Origin: Candidatus Fermentithermobacillaceae bacterium UBA3951
GTDB taxonomy: Bacteria; Bacillota; Sulfobacillia; Fermentithermobacillales; Fermentithermobacillaceae
DNA: 11,086 bases
Assembly: GCA_002385465.1 (NCBI GenBank)
Contig: DGDN01000094.1
Span: 453-11,538, forward strand
Direction of reading: 5' to 3'
Made by a program: the position numbers and the translations under genes. Shown here one piece after another: positions 6,034 through 11,086 of this stretch. Each line of letters opens with the position of its first letter. The stretch's first letter is position 1. The notes under the pieces were generated by a model. It was given only the letters and a program-made list of their open reading frames with translations. It ran no database searches and was not told the origin of the DNA.

Positions 6034-7103
6034 GGCTTTTTCACCACCTTCTCAACATAGGGTGAAGTCATGAGCCTCAAAAGCGCGCTGTAATTCGGGA
6101 TGAAAGAAAGCACGCTACCTACCTTCACGCGGTCGCCCGCGTCCTCCACGTCGCAGATGAGGTGGTCGGAAGATGCGCCGATGACGATCACGCCCTCATC
6201 CACGGGTGAGAGGCCGTCGGGGTCTACATCTTGCCTGCCGATGGCAAGGATGGCCCTCCTCCTTACGCCTCTATCGACTATGAGCGGGACCGCTCCAAAC
6301 GCGTCCTGACCTATTTTCCCCGAGGGCATTGAAGGCTTCCTGATTAGCTCGATTATCTCTGCATGGACCGTAAAGGCGTCCTTGTGACAACCGGGGATCA
6401 AGGTCCTCTCCACGGCCTCGGTCCCAAGGATCACGCTTTCTCCGAGCCGTAGTTCGGTAACCCCGCGTGGCATCTCTCCCCTCATGACCAGGGGCATATT
6501 AGCGGAGTTGCCGCCCGAAACACGCTCCAGAGCAAAACCTACCGCTTTTTCGACACGCTCCTTCACCTCAAGGAGCGCCTCCATTTTATCCCGGGTGGGT
6601 ATGACTCCTCCGTAGCAGGCAAGGTTTGTCCCGATCCCGATAAGCCGAACCCCCGGGAGGGAAGACATGGCTTTCGCGACCTCCGGCACTTCTTCGGGGA
6701 GGACCCCTTCTCTCCGGTCCCCGAGGTCAACCATGAGGACAACGTTGTGCGTCTTACCCCGTGAACGGGCAGCATCGCCCAGGGCCCGGGCTATAGACAC
6801 TTCTGAGACAAGGCTTGTATCCGTAACCTCTGCCGCCTCTTTGCACCGTGACGGAGACGGCGCCCTGAGCAGGACCGTTTCGCCCCGGTACCCGCTCTCC
6901 CTAAGGCGCCGCAAGTTCTCAATACGGGAATCGGCCACGGCCAGGGGGTTGCCTGCCAGCATCGCCCGGGCGACTTCCGGATGGCCAGAGGTCGCCTTGT
7001 TGACGGCAACAAACCTAAGGCCCGAAGACGCAAGGAGGCGCGAGACAGTGACCGCGTTGTGCCTGATTTTCTCGATATCAATGGATATGGAAGGGCATTT
7101 CAC
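6030..7103 (-). CDS. orr: Ornithine racemase, PLP-dependent alanine racemase fold
   Basis: This 357-residue fold-type III PLP enzyme interconverts L- and D-ornithine, supplying the D-isomer used by ornithine 4,5-aminomutase. It begins with a typical racemase N-terminus (SISIDIEKIRHN). The Schiff-base lysine is K36 in FVAVNKATSGHPEVA. Family-typical ADSRIENLRRL (57-67), the phosphate-binding SGGNSAN (196-202) and LRLGESVILGTEA (218-230) follow. It resembles the Orr/YhfX-like group more than Alr by its length and the ADSRIENL block. The start is GTG at 7103, in a GTGA overlap with the preceding gene's stop, with GGAGG 7 nt upstream (7115-7111). Position after oraS-oraE-OR-4 matches the known clostridial ornithine cluster and supports ornithine over alanine as substrate. 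Substrate is inferred from context and similarity. Confidence 0.9.
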   Translation of the reverse strand: MKCPSISIDIEKIRHNAVTVSRLLASSGLRFVAVNKATSGHPEVARAMLAGNPLAVADSRIENLRRLRESGYRGETVLLRAPSPSRCKEAAEVTDTSLVSEVSIARALGDAARSRGKTHNVVLMVDLGDRREGVLPEEVPEVAKAMSSLPGVRLIGIGTNLACYGGVIPTRDKMEALLEVKERVEKAVGFALERVSGGNSANMPLVMRGEMPRGVTELRLGESVILGTEAVERTLIPGCHKDAFTVHAEIIELIRKPSMPSGKIGQDAFGAVPLIVDRGVRRRAILAIGRQDVDPDGLSPVDEGVIVIGASSDHLICDVEDAGDRVKVGSVLSFIPNYSALLRLMTSPYVEKVVKKP

Positions 7104-8449
7104 TTTCGGGCCTCCAATCCGTCCATAAGGATTTTCCTCGCCTCTTCAGGGAACTGCCGCGACAAGACGCCGCACGCCGCCATAATGTAGTCCTTGTCGA
7201 TCAAGATACCGGCATCCTTAGGGTACAGCTCCCTCCCCGGACCCTGACCTACCAAGCCCTTGAGCACCTCTTCTGTGCCCGCCAGCCTGCTAAGCGGGCC
7301 TCCCGTGCCGATTATCGTGTGTACGCTGGTGAGGTCCTTACCCGACGCTATGGTCTGCTTGCCCGACGGGCCGTAGAGGAACTTGAGAGAACCCGCGTGT
7401 CTCGCCAGGGCAGCCTTACAGGCTTGAGCCGTAAGGTAGCGAATCAGCGCGATTTCCTCGGGACAACCGGGGATCACGCTCAAGTTCTCAAGATAAGGCG
7501 ATGGGTCGAACCCGAGGTCCCTCTCCGCCCGGTCTTCCACCATTGAGTACACGTTGGCCGCGTTCCTGTGGATGCCCAGGTCGCCCTCAACGGTCCTCTT
7601 AGCCCAGGGCTCCGGGCTTTCCAAGATAGCCTGTATCTCCGGACTCCCGGATGCGACCGAATGAACGTCGGTCGTGGCCCCTCCCACATCGATGCAGAGG
7701 AGGTCGCCGAGGACGGGGTGGAGCAATTTGCACGCCTCCATGACGGCCCCCGGAGTCGGCATTACCGTCCCCTTCACCATCTTGCGCAGGTTGTCCATGC
7801 CAGGAGCCTTTACGATGTGTTCTTCGAACACGTCCTGGATAATCCTTCTGGCGGGCTCAACAACCAGTTCATCAACCCGCGGGTACACGTTATCCACCAG
7901 GTAGAACTTGATGCCGGCCCTCTCGAGGATATCCGCCACTTCCGCCCTGGCGGCGATGTTCCCCGCATAGACCACGGGGGCCTTTACGCCGGCCCGAGCG
8001 AGCCGCCCGGCATTTCTCACCGCCGTCCCTTTCTCGCCGTAATCAACGCCGCCCGCAAGGAGTATGATCTTCGGGTCTATCCTCTCAAGCTCCTTAAGGT
8101 CATACTCGGTCATGTCGCCGGCCGTGACGAACTTGACCACGGCCCCGGCCCCCAATGCTGCCTCTTTGGCGGCCCTGGCGGTCATATCGTAGACGAGACC
8201 GTGGACGGTCATCGAGAGTCCGCCTGCGGCGCTTGAGGCGGCCAGCATGAGAGGGCTTGGTTCCAACTCCAAGCCGGTTTTCTCACAGAGATCAACGAGC
8301 GCCGCCTCAAGGCCCAGGAGGGCATCCCCGCGGTCCACCGTGGTAGGGGACATCCCCTGTCCCAAGTACCGGGGATGTTCACCTAGCACGAACGCGTTGA
8401 CGGTGGTGGTCGTACTCCCTATTTCAAACACCAATACATCGGGTTTCAT
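7100..8449 (-). CDS. GlmL/MutL-related ornithine degradation protein (OR-4 type)
   Basis: The 449-residue protein has the actin/Hsp70-like ATPase fold of the MutL/GlmL family, whose genes sit between or beside adenosylcobalamin mutase subunits. Phosphate-binding motifs are visible: FEIGSTTTTV at 8-17 and CIDVGGATTDVHSV at 252-265. A glycine-rich adenosine-type loop lies at 379-388 (IIGTGGPLSR). Length fits the family (about 460). The role is generally taken to be a chaperone or reactivating factor that exchanges damaged cobalamin, as shown for related mutase reactivases, but for OR-4 itself it is an inference. The start is ATG at 8449, overlapping the oraE stop as ATGA, with GGAG about 8 nt upstream. 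It lies directly after oraE, as in the described Clostridium sticklandii cluster. Confidence 0.93.
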   Translation of the reverse strand: MKPDVLVFEIGSTTTTVNAFVLGEHPRYLGQGMSPTTVDRGDALLGLEAALVDLCEKTGLELEPSPLMLAASSAAGGLSMTVHGLVYDMTARAAKEAALGAGAVVKFVTAGDMTEYDLKELERIDPKIILLAGGVDYGEKGTAVRNAGRLARAGVKAPVVYAGNIAARAEVADILERAGIKFYLVDNVYPRVDELVVEPARRIIQDVFEEHIVKAPGMDNLRKMVKGTVMPTPGAVMEACKLLHPVLGDLLCIDVGGATTDVHSVASGSPEIQAILESPEPWAKRTVEGDLGIHRNAANVYSMVEDRAERDLGFDPSPYLENLSVIPGCPEEIALIRYLTAQACKAALARHAGSLKFLYGPSGKQTIASGKDLTSVHTIIGTGGPLSRLAGTEEVLKGLVGQGPGRELYPKDAGILIDKDYIMAACGVLSRQFPEEARKILMDGLEARK

Positions 8450-10713
8450 GAAGGATTCTCCAATCCGAGGCGCTCCCTTCGCTTCTTGACGAGGAACGAA
8501 GCCACGTCAATGCCTTTAGTTCCACGCCCGAACCCTGCGTCAAGCCCGGCCTGCACGGCCAGGTCGTTGGTCACTTGAGTACCGCCGCCCACGAGTATGA
8601 ACTTCTGTCTGACGCCCTTCTCTTCACAGAGTCTAGCGAGGCGTTCCATGTTCTTCCTGTGGATGTCGGCGTGGCTGATTATCGTGGATATGAGGATGGC
8701 ATCTGCGTCTTCCTCGATGGCCGCGTTGACCACTTTGTCGATGGGCACCGAGGTCCCCAGGTAAGTCGCCTTGATACCGAACCCTTCAATGCCTCCGTGT
8801 TTGATGTCGATGATCTCCCTCATCCCCACGGAGTGCTCGTCTTCTCCTACCGTTGCGCACACGACCTTCATGGGCCGCTTCTTTATTTCCTCGCGAATCT
8901 CTTCGGCGGAGAGAACGGCCGGTTTGTCCGGGATCTTGAGCGAATCGCGCTTGATCCCGAAGGGCACGACGGCCTTTACTTCCACGACCGTCCCTTCGGC
9001 GGGATGGGCGATGCCTTTATGGATCACTTCTGGGTTTTCGAGGTTGAGCCTTTTCGCGATCTCCAGCGCGGCATACTCGGCAACCCGCTCGGGCTCGGGA
9101 ATGAACATGGTGAGAGTCAGGTAACCGTCGCCCGCCCACTGCACTTCGGGCTTCACCATGTCATCGCCCAGTTCTTCGGCCGCCCTTTCCAACCGCTTCT
9201 CCACATTGTCTTCGGGGTCGAGCTCGTCTATGTAGACGATCTTGGCGGGATCGCAGAAAGTACAGCCGCCGATTTCTTCGCAGAGACGTTCTTTCGCCCG
9301 GGACGGATCCTGGTACCCAAAGTGATGGCACACAGGCGCGAAGTAGTCCCTGTCCCTTTCGACGATGCTGCCGTAGCCGACGCCGCCGTCCGGGTCACGC
9401 CGGATGCCGTCTCCGTTCCTCTCGGGATAGAACCCCGAGTCGACGAACATCCCGCTTGCGACCGCTCCGAAATAGCCTTTTTCCTTTACCTCTTCAAGGA
9501 ACAAGACGGCCCGCTCGGCGAGGTCTCTCACGGTCTCCCGGAATGGGCCTTCCCTCTTGATTTCCACCATTTCCTTAAGGCCGTCTACTGCCAGGAGAGC
9601 CTGCTTCGCCGTATCCACCGCGGCCAAGTTGTTGTAGTGCCAGGGGACGTTCCTGCCCTCGTCCGGCGTGATCGTGCTCTGCACGTCGGCCGAAGTGAGC
9701 CGCGTAAGCACGAGGTTTAGGGTGTGGGTTACCGTTGCTTCCCTCATATCCGACTCTATGTACCTGGTGTTTTGCTGTGCCCTTACCTTGTAATCAGAGA
9801 AAAGCCACCTTAAGGTAACGGCATACGGCAGGTCATAGGACATGGCCGGAGCCGGAGGCGCAGTCGGCGGGACCGACGAAAGGGCGATCTTGTCCGCGCT
9901 CATTCCCACCATCCGCGAGAAAGCGCAATTGATCGCGTGCTGGACAAGGAGCTCGGGCATTACCTTCCAAGCCTCACGGGCGGTGGCGTTGGCATTGTGG
10001 GCGCCGTCTATCTGAAGGAGCCCGAATTCGGCCATGATCCTCTTGGCAACCGCCGCGTCCACGAAAGACCGCTGCATGTTCACGTTTCTGTACAGGACGT
10101 TGTACTGGGGGTCCTGGTGGGCGCCGTTTACGCCTTCTTCGGCGAAAAGGACCGCTATCTCGGGACCCGCCACCCCCGATACGTACGAGTGGAAGTTGAT
10201 TGGGCGTCCTACCTCGTCCTCAATGAGGTCCAGGGCCTTTCGCGTAGCCCTTAGCTGCTTCCTGGTGATCGGTATGCCTCCCACTCCTTCGGGAGTCCCC
10301 TCAAGGAGCCCGTCGATGTGGCTCTGACCGGTAGTGCGAATGACCATCATGTGGTCCGCGCCGTGCCACGCGGCCATCCTCATGCGCCTTATGTCGTCCT
10401 CAAAGCGTCCCGAGGCTATCTCCGTGGTAATAACGCAATCGGGCTGTGGGTCTATCCCGCCGAAGTACTTGGCGGCAGGCAAGGGTACCGAGCGTTCCAG
10501 CGATTCCGACGTTTCTTTGTAGCGGAAGGGGCCGACCTTGTTGTCAGAGACCTTCTTCCTCCAGGTCCACCCATGCCTCCTGGGGCGGTAGTTCTCAAGG
10601 TCCCGGAGTATTTCTCGGACGTCAAGTTTCTTGGATGGATCCAGTCTGCCGTGAGGCCCGAGTTTCCCGGCCGATTCCGGTTTTTCGAGTTTTTCGAACC
10701 GGTCCTCCTTCAC
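8446..10713 (-). CDS. oraE: D-ornithine 4,5-aminomutase large subunit OraE
   Basis: This 755-residue catalytic subunit carries adenosylcobalamin and PLP and moves the C5 amino group of D-ornithine to C4, giving 2,4-diaminopentanoate by a radical mechanism. Residues of about 85-400 form the TIM-barrel region (TTEIASGRFEDDIRRMR, RTTGQSHIDGLLEGTPEG, QIDGAHNANATAREAWK). The C-terminal Rossmann domain (about 615-740) holds the base-off B12 motif DxHxxG as D625-H627-G630 (DEHSVG). K638 follows 11 residues after H627. This is the spacing between the cobalt-ligating histidine and PLP lysine in lysine 5,6-aminomutase and in C. sticklandii OraE, so K638 is the likely PLP lysine. A Cys-rich loop lies at 478-487. 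The start is GTG at 10713, in a GTGA overlap with oraS, with AAAGGGGGG about 7 nt upstream. Full length, with all key residues present. Very confident. Confidence 0.97.
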   Translation of the reverse strand: MKEDRFEKLEKPESAGKLGPHGRLDPSKKLDVREILRDLENYRPRRHGWTWRKKVSDNKVGPFRYKETSESLERSVPLPAAKYFGGIDPQPDCVITTEIASGRFEDDIRRMRMAAWHGADHMMVIRTTGQSHIDGLLEGTPEGVGGIPITRKQLRATRKALDLIEDEVGRPINFHSYVSGVAGPEIAVLFAEEGVNGAHQDPQYNVLYRNVNMQRSFVDAAVAKRIMAEFGLLQIDGAHNANATAREAWKVMPELLVQHAINCAFSRMVGMSADKIALSSVPPTAPPAPAMSYDLPYAVTLRWLFSDYKVRAQQNTRYIESDMREATVTHTLNLVLTRLTSADVQSTITPDEGRNVPWHYNNLAAVDTAKQALLAVDGLKEMVEIKREGPFRETVRDLAERAVLFLEEVKEKGYFGAVASGMFVDSGFYPERNGDGIRRDPDGGVGYGSIVERDRDYFAPVCHHFGYQDPSRAKERLCEEIGGCTFCDPAKIVYIDELDPEDNVEKRLERAAEELGDDMVKPEVQWAGDGYLTLTMFIPEPERVAEYAALEIAKRLNLENPEVIHKGIAHPAEGTVVEVKAVVPFGIKRDSLKIPDKPAVLSAEEIREEIKKRPMKVVCATVGEDEHSVGMREIIDIKHGGIEGFGIKATYLGTSVPIDKVVNAAIEEDADAILISTIISHADIHRKNMERLARLCEEKGVRQKFILVGGGTQVTNDLAVQAGLDAGFGRGTKGIDVASFLVKKRRERLGLENPS

Positions 10714-11086
10714 CGGGATGCCCCCCTTTCAAACGCAGCCTTTAGGTCATCCCAAGCCTCCAAGTCGACGCACAAGTCTTTTCCGGCCTCGAGATAGGGC
10801 TTTCCGGTCATCTTGGCGTACCTAAGCACGAGATGCCCGGCGCCTTTCCCGAGGAGGCGCATCTTCTCCGCATGGGAGACTATGGCTTTGGATTCGAGGC
10901 TTGAAAAACCCATCCTGAGGAGCACCGACCGTTCAATCGAGGGCGAGGTGTGCGTGTAAGCCAGGTCATAAAGGGGCTTCACTATCTCCTCGGCCAGCTG
11001 CCAGAACCGCGCCTTGAGCTCGTCGTCAGAAAGCCCCTTGATCTCTTGTCTCCGCCTGGCCAGGTATTCCTCTCTGGTCTCTCCGG
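10710..11086 (-). CDS. oraS: D-ornithine 4,5-aminomutase small subunit OraS (5' end off window)
   Basis: The small subunit forms the heterotetramer with OraE. The visible reading frame runs from the window edge to the TGA at 10712-10710, giving 124 codons. The recognisable body is SDDELKARFWQLAEEI, then SPSIERSVLLRMGFSS, then LLGKGAGHLVLRYAK and a closing segment with two tryptophans or aromatic positions fewer than the large subunit would have. The family is about 120 residues long, so nearly the whole protein is here. No ATG, GTG or TTG occurs in the first 34 visible codons. The in-frame GTG at 10982 lies inside conserved sequence and is not the start. The true start must lie at or just past 11086. 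Its stop overlaps the oraE start. The gene is intact as far as seen. Confidence 0.95.
   Translation of the reverse strand, partial: GETREEYLARRRQEIKGLSDDELKARFWQLAEEIVKPLYDLAYTHTSPSIERSVLLRMGFSSLESKAIVSHAEKMRLLGKGAGHLVLRYAKMTGKPYLEAGKDLCVDLEAWDDLKAAFERGASR

Larger units (their letters stand above)
3574..11086 (-). other. Ornithine fermentation operon with AmmeMemoRadiSam tail (left end complete, right end open)
   Basis: Six minus-strand genes run in the order oraS, oraE, OR-4, orr, Memo/AMMECR1 fusion and amrS. The junctions at 10710-10713, 8446-8449, 7100-7103 and 6030-6033 are 4-nt overlaps (GTGA, ATGA, GTGA, GTGA). The last gap (4600-4629) is 30 nt and holds only the amrS ribosome binding site. 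No internal promoter or terminator was seen. The order oraS-oraE-OR-4-orr matches the described clostridial pathway cluster. The promoter, and probably ord and ortAB, lie beyond the right edge. Operon status is inferred from spacing and was not measured. Confidence 0.85.

Noticed and set aside
8575..9720. 381-residue plus-strand open frame opposite oraE
   Set aside because: It is antisense to the B12/PLP domain and barrel of OraE, with low-complexity translation and no credible ribosome binding site. OraE's conserved motifs explain the sequence.
10710..10982. OraS starting at the GTG at 10982 (90 residues)
   Set aside because: The frame stays open to the window edge, and the upstream residues (SDDELKARFWQLAEEI) match the expected OraS N-terminal region. 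The GTG encodes an internal valine.

Overview
The window looks like chromosomal DNA from an anaerobic, amino-acid-fermenting bacterium of the Clostridia/Bacillota type, with fairly GC-rich coding sequence. The main reason is a near-complete core of the oxidative ornithine fermentation pathway: cobalamin/PLP-dependent D-ornithine 4,5-aminomutase (OraS and OraE), a MutL/GlmL-like companion protein (OR-4) and ornithine racemase (Orr). A RocB-like M20 hydrolase lies beyond the cluster. Strong Shine-Dalgarno sequences, frequent GTG starts and 4-nt gene overlaps fit this assignment. No rRNA, tRNA, mobile element, CRISPR array or phage gene was seen. The genus cannot be named from the sequence alone.

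Layout, right to left, because most genes are on the minus strand. oraS (cut by the right edge) is followed by oraE, the OR-4/GlmL-related gene, orr, a gene fusing a LigB/Memo-like domain to an AMMECR1 domain (amrA type), and amrS, a radical SAM enzyme. The first four junctions are all 4-nt stop/start overlaps. Only the last junction has a gap (30 nt). The set therefore reads as one translationally coupled operon of six genes, whose promoter lies beyond position 11086. A convergent 128-bp spacer (3446-3573) separates it from a plus-strand RocB-like gene (1799-3445). A divergent spacer of about 430 bp (1373-1798) holds no clear gene. To its left, a minus-strand gene (50-1372) encodes a P-loop protein of the cyclic 2,3-diphosphoglycerate synthetase family. 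The first 52 bases hold an imperfect tandem repeat and a hairpin.

How it works together: Orr interconverts L- and D-ornithine. OraSE moves the terminal amino group of D-ornithine to C4, giving 2,4-diaminopentanoate. The OR-4/GlmL-like ATPase probably protects or reactivates the B12 mutase. The next enzymes (2,4-diaminopentanoate dehydrogenase and the 2-amino-4-ketopentanoate thiolase OrtAB) are not in the window and would be expected just beyond the right edge. RocB belongs to arginine/ornithine catabolism in Bacillus but has no defined reaction. The most interesting observation is that a bacterial AmmeMemoRadiSam pair, of unknown function, is tied by an overlapping start/stop to an ornithine aminomutase operon.
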